In this document: positions 27,710 to 36,363 of the stretch, piece by piece
How positions within the stretch are numbered: the first letter of the stretch is position 1
How the letters are laid out: each line of letters opens with the position of its first letter
Assembly: GCF_017848315.1 (NCBI RefSeq)
Contig: NZ_JAFKEC010000022.1
Span: 1 to 64,000, forward strand
Source: Pseudomonas palmensis
GTDB lineage: Bacteria > Pseudomonadota > Gammaproteobacteria > Pseudomonadales > Pseudomonadaceae
Direction of reading: 5' to 3'
DNA: 64,000 nucleotides
Notes under the pieces: generated by a model
Databases searched by the model: none
The model's input: only the letters and a program-made list of their open reading frames with translations
What the model was told of the DNA's origin: nothing
Made by a program: the position numbers and the translations under genes

Positions 27710-28369
27710 CTACGCTCGCTGCTTCAACCGCTGCTGTAGGTACTGCTTCGCCTTGGTCTCCTCAGCCTTCAGAAATTTCTTCATAGCCTTGTTCGCCTGC
27801 TCGACTGCGCGCTCAGTGGAGCGGCGCGATGCAGCCATCCGCTCTTGCAAAATGGGAGGCTGCTGCTGGAGTTGATCAGGGTCAAGGATCGGCGTCTCTT
27901 CTTGAGGATCGCCTATCACCATCACGATTTGGTTTTTGCGCACTGAGGCAGGTACGAAGCCGTATCTTTCGTAGCGAGGCACCTGATGCACGTCGCAGGA
28001 GAGGCTGATGATCGAGTATCTACTGACAACATCACGCATGATCAAACTCATGATGCCCTGGTTACGCCGGGTCTTGCTTACCGCAATGTAGTAGACGCCG
28101 CACTCACCACTGGGTGACAGACCGCACAGGGCAAAACCCAGCATCTCTCCATGTTCGGTCGCGGTCACCAGCTCGATCTGAGATGGGGTGGAGCGAGCCA
28201 GATAAGCACGAACCTCGGTGAGCAAGATCAAGCGATACGCGCTGAACAGAGGGTGTGAGGCAGGCGGGTGGGCCATGGCCAGATCTGTGACGTTCTCAGC
28301 AACGAGGTCCAACACCTGCTCCCCAAGCGCTTGAATGACGGGAGCAGAAACTGTATCAATTACGATCAT
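27710..28369 (-). CDS. GNAT-fold N-acetyltransferase, phage accessory gene
   Basis: 219 residues. The GNAT core is visible as VYYIAVSKTRRNQGIMSLIM (acetyl-CoA pyrophosphate loop RRNQGI) and YERYGFVPAS. A C-terminal charged tail of about 55 residues (ERMAASRRSTERAVEQANK onward) is coiled-coil-like. AAGGA precedes ATG 28369. It is the first gene inside attL, is separated from the lysis genes by a terminator, and is probably expressed on its own. Target unknown. Confidence 0.7.
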   Translation of the reverse strand: MIVIDTVSAPVIQALGEQVLDLVAENVTDLAMAHPPASHPLFSAYRLILLTEVRAYLARSTPSQIELVTATEHGEMLGFALCGLSPSGECGVYYIAVSKTRRNQGIMSLIMRDVVSRYSIISLSCDVHQVPRYERYGFVPASVRKNQIVMVIGDPQEETPILDPDQLQQQPPILQERMAASRRSTERAVEQANKAMKKFLKAEETKAKQYLQQRLKQRA

Positions 28370-28453
28370 CGTGGGTCCTTGGCTGGGTGGCTTGAGATGG
28401 CGGCGCGCTGACATTACCACCACATACCCCGATTGTGCTGGTGCATTAATGAA

Positions 28454-28496
28454 AAAAGGCGCTCAAGCCCATATGTGCTGGACTTGAGCGCCTTTT
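28454..28496. terminator. Bidirectional hairpin upstream of the GNAT gene
   Basis: Arms AAAAGGCGCTCAAG (28454-28467) and CTTGAGCGCCTTTT (28483-28496) with a 15-base loop. A and T runs on both sides allow termination in either direction. It isolates the GNAT gene from the rest of the prophage. Confidence 0.75.
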
Positions 28497-28520
28497 ATCG
28501 ACAGTGCGCTAGGAGTGCTT

Positions 28521-28572
28521 TTGGCATGGGTTGGCATAGAGTGGCGAATGATTCGCCCCATATTTGCCCCAA
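28521..28572. repeat. Degenerate arm-type repeat cluster in a 300-bp gap
   Basis: TTGGCAT is repeated at 28521 and 28531. CGCCCCAT (28554-28561) and TGCCCCAA (28565-28572) are spaced 11 bp, echoing the TGCCCTAA pairs at the phage ends. The rest of the gap 28,498-28,794 shows no gene or structure that I can support. Confidence 0.35.
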
Positions 28573-28851
28573 ATATCACGCTAATGAACCTTCTGTGTAG
28601 GTGCTCCAAGCGCTCGTAACTGATAGTCGTGAACCGCCTAGAACAGAGACTCTGCCAGCCCCCGTAACCGCTCCACCTCCTGGGCCGAGCTACCTGCTGC
28701 CTTCGCCTCGTGGTAGCACCGCATAGCTCTTGCGTCGTGATAGCATAAAAACATCATGATCCACTGCTAGCCGCCTGATACTTATACCATCGACATGGCT
28801 AGCCAGACACAACCAAACCGAAAATCAAGCCAACTCGGGAGTCATCTAAAG

Positions 28852-29805
28852 ATGATCGACGACATTACAACAACAATCAAAGCACAACTTTACGACAGAG
28901 TAACCAGCCCACTATCAGGGGCATTCCTACTATCATGGGTAGTATGGAACTGGAAATTTATAACAATAGTTCTTTCAGACCTAAAGGCCCCAGTCAAACT
29001 AACCTACATTGACCTATATATATTTCCAAACACAACCACAATACTATCCCATGGAGTTTTGCTTCCACTAGTTTCAGCAATACTACTTTTGACTGTCTAT
29101 CCGATACCCGCAAAGTGGTTTTATAAAATATCCCACAGACATAAAAAAACACTAAAAGGTGTACAGCAGTCGATTGAGGATGAAACGCCCATGACTCTCG
29201 AAGAAGCAGCTGACCTACGAAAAAGCTATAGAGCGGTGCAATCTCAACATGAAAAAGATATCGCGACAAAGACAACTGAATTAGCCAGCACCAAAAACCT
29301 ACAGAACCAACTTGAGATCTCTATAAATCAACTGAGTGAGCAATTAAAATCCTCATCAATGCAAGTCGCGCAGCTTGAAGAAAGGGTATCATCTCTAGAA
29401 ATAAAAAATGAGTCCCTGTCTTCTACAGTTGGCCGGCTCTCTCTATTTTTACGATCAATCTTACCCACCATCCACTTCAATCAAGAGGAGAAAAAACTAA
29501 ATAGGCATAACCCTATAAGCTTAGCCGATAGTAAATATGAGAAAATAATCCCCCCTGCCACAGTGGCTGAAGACACTATAGAGCAAGCGCTTCAAATACA
29601 CATCAGCAGGACTGGCATCTTTCAGCAGCACTCACCAAAAATATTCGCAGCAGGGGGTGTGATTTATCTGCAAACGAGCAAGATAAGCAGAGATTCATTC
29701 ATAATTGGAAAATTTGACGCTAGCAACCCTACCCTTTCACTTGACCCTGCTTATACATTGTTGAGCCACCTCCACAAGGACGGCCCCCCTGCACAGCGAA
29801 GTTAG
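28852..29805 (+). CDS. AT-rich two-TM coiled-coil protein, candidate phage-carried defence or exclusion gene
   Basis: 317 residues from ATG 28852, which has GGGAG ten bases upstream; ATG 28795 in frame would add 19. Two membrane segments (about 25-42, LSGAFLLSWVVWNWKFI, and 66-85) precede a long coiled coil (about 115-215) and a small C-terminal domain. Base composition is far more AT-rich than every neighbour, and rare A-ending codons are common. It reads opposite to the late operon, so it can be expressed in the lysogen. I do not recognise the family; the architecture fits superinfection-exclusion or abortive-infection proteins, which is inference. Confidence 0.7.
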   Translation: MIDDITTTIKAQLYDRVTSPLSGAFLLSWVVWNWKFITIVLSDLKAPVKLTYIDLYIFPNTTTILSHGVLLPLVSAILLLTVYPIPAKWFYKISHRHKKTLKGVQQSIEDETPMTLEEAADLRKSYRAVQSQHEKDIATKTTELASTKNLQNQLEISINQLSEQLKSSSMQVAQLEERVSSLEIKNESLSSTVGRLSLFLRSILPTIHFNQEEKKLNRHNPISLADSKYEKIIPPATVAEDTIEQALQIHISRTGIFQQHSPKIFAAGGVIYLQTSKISRDSFIIGKFDASNPTLSLDPAYTLLSHLHKDGPPAQRS

Positions 29806-29825
29806 TAATCCGCAGTCTATACAGA

Positions 29826-30323
29826 CTACTCATGGAGGAGTTCATAAGACCGCTGACATGCAAAGCCTGCTATCGTCGCTCGATCATATGCTTGCGCCAG
29901 CTCTCCCGCTCGAGCGTCAGCCCGTGCGAGCAGGTCGGAGAGCACCATTGCGGCGCGCGTGGCTGAATGGCCTCTTGCGGCAGCGGCGGAATCCGCGGCG
30001 CAGTTACTCGCAGAGCTGGCGTATCGCACGGTGGTGACGCGCAGCCGCTGGCTAGCAGCATCAGCACCAACAGCACCAACTGTTGCAACTTGTTCCTGTA
30101 GTCGAGCATTCGCCCTCACCTCTTCTAGCACCACAGCGCGGCGCTGCTCCTCATGTCGGGCCTGTTGCTCAGCAATGGCCCAGGCCTGTTTGTCGCCGGC
30201 ATCGCGGGCAGACCACCTGTCCTGCCACTCGGCATCCATCGTCGTACGCCCGTGCTGATACGTGGCCCAGTACGACGCCACCACCACCAGCAGTGCAATC
30301 GCACGGTAGATCCGACCGTTCAC
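29826..30323 (-). CDS. i-spanin (Rz-like lysis protein)
   Basis: 165 residues with one N-terminal membrane helix (AIALLVVVASYWATYQHG) and a long helical periplasmic part. It starts inside the endolysin stop (4-bp overlap) and contains Rz1 in another frame. With Rz1 it fuses inner and outer membranes in the last lysis step. Confidence 0.85.
   Translation of the reverse strand: MNGRIYRAIALLVVVASYWATYQHGRTTMDAEWQDRWSARDAGDKQAWAIAEQQARHEEQRRAVVLEEVRANARLQEQVATVGAVGADAASQRLRVTTVRYASSASNCAADSAAAARGHSATRAAMVLSDLLARADARAGELAQAYDRATIAGFACQRSYELLHE
29870..30109 (-). CDS. o-spanin (Rz1-like lipoprotein) embedded in Rz
   Basis: 79 residues, wholly inside the Rz gene in another frame. The signal peptide ends in lipobox LLASGC (cysteine about 23), followed by a Pro-rich stretch (PRIPPLPQEAIQPRAPQ) typical of Rz1. 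Nested Rz/Rz1 genes are the lambda arrangement. Confidence 0.8.
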   Translation of the reverse strand: MLDYRNKLQQLVLLVLMLLASGCASPPCDTPALRVTAPRIPPLPQEAIQPRAPQWCSPTCSHGLTLERESWRKHMIERR

Positions 30324-30814
30324 GCCAACCTCCCGCCGGCGGCGATGTAGTGCGCCAGCAGGTCATCCAGCTTGCGCTCATGCTGCCCGTACCCAGCGCC
30401 CGGCAGGCTGGCCCAGATATTCCGGCACTTCGTGATTGCGGCCTGAATGCGGCCGGCGTGCACGTCCGCCAGGGCGCCACGCTCCTTGATCAGGTGCAGG
30501 GCCAGCTTGTCTTGGCTGGTGGGCCCGAAGTCAGGCAGCTTGAGTAGGTCGCGGTAATGGGGCCAGTAGCGCTGGAGTTGCTGGTACCGGCCAGCGGCCG
30601 TGGACTTCAGGCCCTTGTTGTTCACGGTCACCAGCACGCCAGGGTGGGTGCTGTAGGTCTTGAAGGTGTTCGGGCTGTCGATGCCGCCAACCACCACGTC
30701 ATATCCGTCGTCGCGGGTGTGCTTGCTGATCGACGTACCTTCGGACCATGCCAACATATCGAGGAAAGCGAGCGCATTCTTGCTGCCCGCCAGGGAGTCG
30801 GAAATTCGAGCCAT
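30320..30814 (-). CDS. Endolysin, lambda R-like (GH104 transglycosylase)
   Basis: 164 residues, close to lambda R throughout: AFLDMLAWSEGTS (catalytic Glu), GYDVVVGG, KSTAAGRYQQL, IKERGALADVHAGRI and NIWASLPGAGYGQHE. It cleaves murein by forming 1,6-anhydro ends. There is no signal peptide, so it needs a holin for release. Confidence 0.93.
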   Translation of the reverse strand: MARISDSLAGSKNALAFLDMLAWSEGTSISKHTRDDGYDVVVGGIDSPNTFKTYSTHPGVLVTVNNKGLKSTAAGRYQQLQRYWPHYRDLLKLPDFGPTSQDKLALHLIKERGALADVHAGRIQAAITKCRNIWASLPGAGYGQHERKLDDLLAHYIAAGGRLA

Positions 30815-30836
30815 GCGTTTCTCCAGGCAATAAAAA

Positions 30837-30891
30837 GCCCGCTCAAGGCGGGCACAGGAAAGAAAAAGCCCCGTCAGTGCGGGACTTTATG
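30837..30891 (-). terminator. Tandem terminator-like hairpins after the tail-fibre chaperone gene
   Basis: The first stem is GCCCGC (30837-30842) with GCGGGC (30848-30853), with an A tract at 30832-30836 giving a U-run on the minus strand. A second, imperfect stem (AAAGCCCCG with CGGGACTTT, about 30865-30891) overlaps the chaperone stop. They sit between the tail operon and the lysis genes and may need antitermination. Confidence 0.6.
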
Positions 30892-31315
30892 GGGTCAGGT
30901 CGGCCAACCAGGTCGGCGGCACAGGGCGGTGCTCGATACCAGGGAACAACTCCGCTTGGGGCCAGTCGCGCAACTGCTGGATGTAGAGCAGAAGAGACAT
31001 GAACTGATCAGGCTTCAGCGTGGTGGGAAGGCCAAGCTCCTGCTGGTCGCGGTGGCGGTCGCGTAGACCCGCAGCGCGTAGCATCACGCCATCCCGCCAG
31101 ATGCGCTCTTGCTCCTCGACCACAGCAGCAGGCGCCGGCGGCGCTGCCTGAAACGATATGACGCCCCCCGAACAGACAATCACCTGCCCATCAGCCCGAG
31201 CGGCAATAATCTGACCGCGACGTTCGGTGCTGACTTCGACGATGCCTGCGGGCAGGTCCGTACCATGGATAACAGTGTCCAGAAACCCGCCAGTTGCGGG
31301 GTTGTAATAGATCAT
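30887..31315 (-). CDS. Tail-fibre assembly chaperone (Tfa / Mu U-like)
   Basis: 142 residues. MIYYNPATGGFLDTVIHG at the N-terminus and a C-terminal DUF4376-like part (LRDRHRDQQEL, LKPDQFMSLLLYIQQLRDWP) match phage tail-fibre chaperones. It directly follows the fibre gene, as expected for its partner. Confidence 0.82.
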   Translation of the reverse strand: MIYYNPATGGFLDTVIHGTDLPAGIVEVSTERRGQIIAARADGQVIVCSGGVISFQAAPPAPAAVVEEQERIWRDGVMLRAAGLRDRHRDQQELGLPTTLKPDQFMSLLLYIQQLRDWPQAELFPGIEHRPVPPTWLADLTP

Positions 31316-31327
31316 GTGCCAGGACTC

Positions 31328-32734
31328 CTAGCGGCCAATAACGAAACCAATGACGCTCTGCACGCCTTTCGATGCTTGCGCTGCGTTGAAGACTGAAAGG
31401 TTCATACCGGTGGAGTTCATCCCGTTGGGCGTCACCACCATGCCCACCTCGGAGGCTGTTGCGCCGGTGGCAATTCCCCACGGCACCATTGGGCCAACAG
31501 GAAACGTCAGGGGCCAGGTCAGTGTTTTAGTTACAAAGCCACCCGATGCGAGGCTGGGAATGGAGCCAGCATTGACCCACTGAAGAATCCACCCGCCCAT
31601 CCAGCTCGGGAGCGCGATGTACCCCGTACCGTCGAACTGCACCGAAAACCCGTTGCGCAGCTTCTTCGGCGTGACAAAAGTTGTGTCATCGTTGCCGGCA
31701 TTCGTTGCTGACTGCCCGGCGACCTTTGCCCAGCCGAACGCGGTTTCCGTAGCTTGCGACACAAAGCTGGTGAACGCCCTGAAGACGCCCAGCGGTGTCA
31801 CCCACTTAGTGTCGTTTACCCCCGACTCAGCATCAGTCTGCGTGGCTTTGTTCGCCACACTAACCGCATCGGTAATGCCGTACCCGGTGAGCGTGGTTGC
31901 TTTGCTCGCCTTCCCCTGCAGCGCACTGGACATAGCCGCCAGTGCGTTGGTCGTAGTGGTTGAGAAATTTGGGTCACTCCCAATCGCACTTGCCAGTTTT
32001 TTCAGCGTGTCCAGCGAGGACGGCGCTTCCGCAACCAGCGCCGATATAGCCACCTGAATTGCCTCAGTGGATTCGATTTTGGTGATCGCGTCGAGAATGC
32101 CGAACCCCTGCAGGGTTGTTGGGTTGGCCCCGCTTCTGACATGACCGTAGGCATCTACAGAGACCTTGAAGTAGGGCCCGGGAGTCACGCCCGTTTTACC
32201 TCCTGCCTGTTCAAATACCAGGGCCGTCGCGCCGAGAACGGGCTGCGTGGTGTTCGACAACTGCCACGATGTGCCGGCGTTTCGCGTGCCAGCCTGCACC
32301 GGTACCAGGTGGCCCGGGGCACACTCAATACTCTCATCGGCATCCTTCGCTCGCACCCAGGCCCCTGCGGCGGCGGTGTAGATCCAGTTTTGTACAGCGT
32401 TGGCCTGGTTCTTGACCAGAACACGATCCCCGGCCACCAGGGCAACATCGTCAATGGTCTGCAGGCCGCTCAGCGCGATAGCCCCCGTGGTGGCCACCCG
32501 CACCGACTTCTTGACATCCGACGCGGCGATAGCCAGAACCGCAGACAGCAACTGACTGACGTTGGCCTCGTCGGGCACCATGCCGGCGCCCTTGATAACG
32601 TTCAGCACTTCCTGGGTGATCGCGTCGCCCCAGGCGGCCGGGATCAATGAGCCGATTTGCCCGGTGACCGGATTCTCATCGACAAAATGCCCGTCCACCA
32701 ATCCGATGTTGGGCACGCTCTTGGGATAGTCCAT
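31328..32734 (-). CDS. Tail fibre protein
   Basis: 468 residues. The N-terminal domain (YPKSVPNIGLVDGHFVDENP, IPAAWGDAITQEVLNVIKGAG) is the baseplate-binding part of Pseudomonas Mu-like fibres. A repetitive Ala/Thr/Ser shaft follows, with repeated GYGITDAV-like turns. The C-terminal tip (about 380-468) should bind the receptor and is the part most likely to vary. Confidence 0.88.
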   Translation of the reverse strand: MDYPKSVPNIGLVDGHFVDENPVTGQIGSLIPAAWGDAITQEVLNVIKGAGMVPDEANVSQLLSAVLAIAASDVKKSVRVATTGAIALSGLQTIDDVALVAGDRVLVKNQANAVQNWIYTAAAGAWVRAKDADESIECAPGHLVPVQAGTRNAGTSWQLSNTTQPVLGATALVFEQAGGKTGVTPGPYFKVSVDAYGHVRSGANPTTLQGFGILDAITKIESTEAIQVAISALVAEAPSSLDTLKKLASAIGSDPNFSTTTTNALAAMSSALQGKASKATTLTGYGITDAVSVANKATQTDAESGVNDTKWVTPLGVFRAFTSFVSQATETAFGWAKVAGQSATNAGNDDTTFVTPKKLRNGFSVQFDGTGYIALPSWMGGWILQWVNAGSIPSLASGGFVTKTLTWPLTFPVGPMVPWGIATGATASEVGMVVTPNGMNSTGMNLSVFNAAQASKGVQSVIGFVIGR

Positions 32735-32737
32735 CCA

Positions 32738-33328
32738 CTACTCTCCATACTTAATAAATTCGACGGCATGCGCAGGTGCGCCACGCCGCAAGACACACTC
32801 TAGGGCGCCGCTCGGACTGCCCCCGAACTGCTCGCCAAAGTACGACACCCCGAAGCGACGCCCCAGGCGGCGCCGGGGTCCCGTGTCGAGTGTCCACATG
32901 AACTGCGCGAACCAAGTGCCGAAGTGCGCCGCACCGAAGCGTGAGCGGCCAAAGCGCGGCGCCCTGTGCTCGATCACGCGCGCATGTGGGTACCCCTGGC
33001 CGATGGCCAGGTCGACGAAGTACGCCGGCGACTGCCCGCCGACCTCGACCAGGCGACGGCGCACGGCCAACTGCCGGTCCTCAAACTTGGGCGAATCGCC
33101 CAAGCACGGATCGGGCAAGTCCATTACCCGCTCCCAATCCGGCACCAGCTCGCGCACGGTGTACGGATCGGACTCGGCCAGCAGGTCGGCGGCGCGCAAG
33201 TCTTCCTTGGCCAGCCGCTCGGCACCCGCCTGCAGCAGCTCGTCCAGCCCCGGGTTGAACTCCCGGTCCCATGCCGGCCCAGGCGGCAGCAGCAGCCGCA
33301 GCTGCGCGTGGTAGGCCTCGGCGGTCAT
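32738..33328 (-). CDS. Mu gp48-like baseplate protein (YmfQ/DUF2313)
   Basis: 196 residues. LLLPPGPAWDREFNPGLDELLQ and the conserved tail YFGEQFGGSPSGALECVLRR(G)AP are typical of YmfQ/gp48. ATG 33328 overlaps the gp47-like stop as ATGA; a GTG at 33337 is also in frame. It links the wedge to the fibre. Confidence 0.85.
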   Translation of the reverse strand: MTAEAYHAQLRLLLPPGPAWDREFNPGLDELLQAGAERLAKEDLRAADLLAESDPYTVRELVPDWERVMDLPDPCLGDSPKFEDRQLAVRRRLVEVGGQSPAYFVDLAIGQGYPHARVIEHRAPRFGRSRFGAAHFGTWFAQFMWTLDTGPRRRLGRRFGVSYFGEQFGGSPSGALECVLRRGAPAHAVEFIKYGE

Positions 33329-34368
33329 GATCGCCACAGCACACCCCCGTAGGTCAGCAACTGGTTGGCAGCGGCCGAGACGTTGCCGGATGGGCTGATA
33401 ACGTCGTGATCGCGCTCGCCCGTGGCGCCGCTGATGGCCTCGCGAATATGCGACAGCAGTAGCTCGGCGCCCAGGGCGGATTCACGGTTGTGCAGATCGA
33501 TCAGCGCGGCCTCAACGGCCCGGCGCACGGCGCTGCTGTCGGGGGTGATTTTCAGTTCGTACTGCACCGGCTTTTCCGCCGGCGGCAACACGTACAGCTC
33601 GGCAGTCACCGGCCGTTCTTTCTCGATGTACGCCCGCACCACCTCGCACGCGGCCGGGCTGGGGATCGGGTCGACGTCGCTGTCGCGCATGAAGAACAGG
33701 CCAACCGTGCCCGGCCCCATCCAGTGCCGCACGACCCAGGCCCGGGTGACCCCGGCCACCTCCAGCGCCCAGGTCACGTAATCGCTCTGGCTGCCGCCGT
33801 GGGGAATCACACGGTACGAACGAAGCACACGGGCGCGCAGGGCCTCAATGCTCTCCTGGGCCACGCCGCCCTGCAGGCCGGGCGCATCGACGGTGACCGT
33901 CTCTTTCACGCCCAGCACCGGCGAGACGAAGCGCAGCACGGTGCCCGCTGGGGTGTTGCCCAGCGGGCCGGCGTCCAGGGCTTCAAGCTTCGCGGTACCG
34001 CTCGCGCCGGTCAGGGTCGTTGTGGTCATCACACGAAAGCGCACGCCGTCGTCACGCTGCAGCAGCGCGCCGGCATCGAGCAGCGCCGAGGCCGCGCCGG
34101 CGAATGTCGCGGTACCGGTGGCGGCCACCGCCTCCAGGCGGCCACGCTTCAAGCGCGCGTGAGCCATGCGCAGTAGCGTTTCCTCATCCGCCGTGTCCGG
34201 CAAAATCTGGTCAGCAATGTAGGCCTGATGCCCGTAGCGGCCATACGATGCGGCGGCCAGCACCCGGGCCAGCACCTCGGCGTCAGAGCGCAGCAGGGCG
34301 CTAGAGCCCGCCAGGCGCGACAGCTCGGTGCTGATCAGCTCGGGCAGGCTGGGGGTGTTAAACGGCAT
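33325..34368 (-). CDS. Baseplate J / Mu gp47-like wedge protein
   Basis: 347 residues of the baseplate J family (PF04865). Clues are RMAHARLKRGRLEAVAATGTA, GTVLRFVSPVLGVKETVTVDAPGLQGG, and SYRVIPHGGSQSDYVTWALEVAGVTRAWV. It overlaps gp46 by 11 bp. Confidence 0.9.
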   Translation of the reverse strand: MPFNTPSLPELISTELSRLAGSSALLRSDAEVLARVLAAASYGRYGHQAYIADQILPDTADEETLLRMAHARLKRGRLEAVAATGTATFAGAASALLDAGALLQRDDGVRFRVMTTTTLTGASGTAKLEALDAGPLGNTPAGTVLRFVSPVLGVKETVTVDAPGLQGGVAQESIEALRARVLRSYRVIPHGGSQSDYVTWALEVAGVTRAWVVRHWMGPGTVGLFFMRDSDVDPIPSPAACEVVRAYIEKERPVTAELYVLPPAEKPVQYELKITPDSSAVRRAVEAALIDLHNRESALGAELLLSHIREAISGATGERDHDVISPSGNVSAAANQLLTYGGVLWRS

Positions 34369-34759
34369 TGATCACCTGCCATAAGTTGTCTAGTCGCAGA
34401 TCGATGGTTCGCCCGTCTCGCAACGTGAGCACCACCCCCATGTTGAGCCGGTCGATACCCCGGGCCACCGTTACCGTAACGGCAGTGACCCGACCGTCAT
34501 CGAGCATCCAGGCCAGCGCCTCCCTCGCGAAGGCCTCGGCCTGCTGCAGCGTGGCATCGGTCAGCGTGCGGCGGCGCAACTGCCACAGCCGTGACCCGAT
34601 ACGGTCGTCGGCCTGACTGGGGAAACTGTCGCCCCACCAGCCGAAGCGCTCGGCGTCGTCCAGACGGTCATCGGCGCCGGCGCGGCGCCAGGTCAGCAGG
34701 CTGATCACCGCCGCCCGCTGCCAGGCCGTATCGGTTTCGTCGCCTTCAATCAGTGCCAT
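34358..34759 (-). CDS. Phage GP46-family baseplate protein
   Basis: 133 residues. AVISLLTWRRAGADD, GWWGDSF and LWQLRRRTLTDATLQQAEAFA are the GP46 family signature. In Mu it is a wedge component bound to gp47, whose gene follows here. Confidence 0.85.
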   Translation of the reverse strand: MALIEGDETDTAWQRAAVISLLTWRRAGADDRLDDAERFGWWGDSFPSQADDRIGSRLWQLRRRTLTDATLQQAEAFAREALAWMLDDGRVTAVTVTVARGIDRLNMGVVLTLRDGRTIDLRLDNLWQVINAV

Positions 34760-34762
34760 GCG

Positions 34763-35251
34763 CTACCCCTTGACCGGCTTCTTGTCCGAGCCTTCGTGCA
34801 CGTGCAGGGACGTGCTAACGCCGGCGGCGACCTGATCCCCGACCGACTCGATACGGCCGGTGGTGCTGATCAGCGGCGTGTCGAACTCGACCGCCGTGCC
34901 GGCCTTGATACGTAGGGTCATCGTTTCGATCGAGATTTCACGACCGCGCTTGAAGTGCAGAAAGTCGCCCTCGTCGGTGTAAAGCGCGACCTCGCCGGTC
35001 TTGAGCGCCTGCAGGCGAAAGCGCCGGTCGGACACTTGAATCACAAGGCCGTGGGATCGATCACCACCGACGAATACCGCCACGGCTTCGGCCCCTGGGT
35101 GCGGGTTGGACGTGAACCCGTAGGGCTCAAAATGCTCCATACCGTCTTTCACCTCATCGGCATTCAGGCGCATCTGCATCGTCTGCATCATGCCGTCAGG
35201 ATTCGATAGGGCCAGCTCGCCCCGGGCTATCACGTTATTGCTCGGTTTCAT
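34763..35251 (-). CDS. Baseplate spike, Mu gp45-like
   Basis: 162 residues. An OB-fold part (QMRLNADEVKDGMEHFEPYGFTS; FVGGDRSHGLVIQVSDRR) is followed by a beta-helical tip ending LHVHEGSDKKPVKG. The HVH motif binds iron in the membrane-piercing tip of P2/Mu spikes. It overlaps the hub gene by 4 bp. Confidence 0.9.
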   Translation of the reverse strand: MKPSNNVIARGELALSNPDGMMQTMQMRLNADEVKDGMEHFEPYGFTSNPHPGAEAVAVFVGGDRSHGLVIQVSDRRFRLQALKTGEVALYTDEGDFLHFKRGREISIETMTLRIKAGTAVEFDTPLISTTGRIESVGDQVAAGVSTSLHVHEGSDKKPVKG

Positions 35252-36360
35252 GTGCCTGGCTTCCAGTCAGCGGGAATGAGGTATTCGAAGTTGTCGGCCT
35301 TGCCGCCCTTCTTGAGCTTGCGTGTGCTGTGCGGGTCTTTCGGCTCAGGCTCAAACGCATCCGGCGGCGCCACGGTCAAGTTGGCCACCGTTCCGCCTTC
35401 GTCCAAGCTGTATTCGATTTCGCTGATCAGCATGTCGCGGTCGATGCCGATCAGCGGATCGACCACGCGAACGATCATGTTGGGCAGCCACAGGGCGCCG
35501 TTGGACTGCCTCCAGCCCTGCACTTTGTAGTTGAGGGTCAGGGCCTTGCCCATGCGGTTGCCGCGCTCCCAGTTGGCCCGAGCGGCGGCCAGGTCCGGGG
35601 TCATCTGCCCGCTTTCGTGAATCACCAATACACGCTTGCGTGCGGCGCGCGGGTCAGTCACGGCGGCCTGCACCTCGGAGGCCTTGGCCCCAAAGGCGTC
35701 ATCCGTGCCCGAGCGCTGGCCGGTCACTTTGTAGTCAGAAAACACCCCGGAAAAGTCGAGCGCCGCGTCACCGGTCAGGATGTTCTGCCCCAGCTCCAGG
35801 CGGTCGACCGCCCGGCCGGCTGACCCTGGGCGAATGATCACCAGTCGGCCCCGCGTGTCGTCCGTTGACAGCAGCCGCGATAGGGTCAGCAAGCGGTCGA
35901 TGGATTCGAATACCGTCTCCCCGGGCTCGATGGCGTGCTCGGCAAGCTTCGACGTTTCCGCCGCCTGGCTGATGACCTGCACACCGTAGGGCTCGGCCAG
36001 GGCCTGCACGATTTGTTGCACCGTCTGGCCCTTCCACTGCCCGGGCTTGTTGATCGCCGAGCAGTCCACCAGGTCTGCGGTCAGCGACCGGCCTTGAATC
36101 GAGCGCGTCACCTGCTTGCTGTCGTAGCTGACCGGCGTACCGAAGATGTAGCCCGTCAGAGCCAGGTCATCGCCGATCTTGACGACGCAGTGATCGCCCT
36201 GGCGGATCGGGATTTCATCCGCCTGGCCGGGCCACCGCCAGGTCACGTCAAGTTTGAAGTCCCGGCTCTGTCGCTCGATGCCGGCGCTGATGCTGACTTT
36301 CTTCCAGCCGCGATAATCCAGGCCGTTCACGCTCAGCGTGACGGCGTTCTGTTGATCCAT
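35248..36360 (-). CDS. Baseplate hub, Mu gp44-like
   Basis: 370 residues of the gp27/gpD hub type: VSISAGIERQSRDFKLDVTWRWP at the start, VKIGDDLALTGYIFGTPVSYD, and a C-terminal WLPNMIVRVVDPLIGIDRDMLISE. Adjacent to the spike in the conserved Mu order. Confidence 0.88.
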   Translation of the reverse strand: MDQQNAVTLSVNGLDYRGWKKVSISAGIERQSRDFKLDVTWRWPGQADEIPIRQGDHCVVKIGDDLALTGYIFGTPVSYDSKQVTRSIQGRSLTADLVDCSAINKPGQWKGQTVQQIVQALAEPYGVQVISQAAETSKLAEHAIEPGETVFESIDRLLTLSRLLSTDDTRGRLVIIRPGSAGRAVDRLELGQNILTGDAALDFSGVFSDYKVTGQRSGTDDAFGAKASEVQAAVTDPRAARKRVLVIHESGQMTPDLAAARANWERGNRMGKALTLNYKVQGWRQSNGALWLPNMIVRVVDPLIGIDRDMLISEIEYSLDEGGTVANLTVAPPDAFEPEPKDPHSTRKLKKGGKADNFEYLIPADWKPGT

Positions 36361-36363
36361 GGG

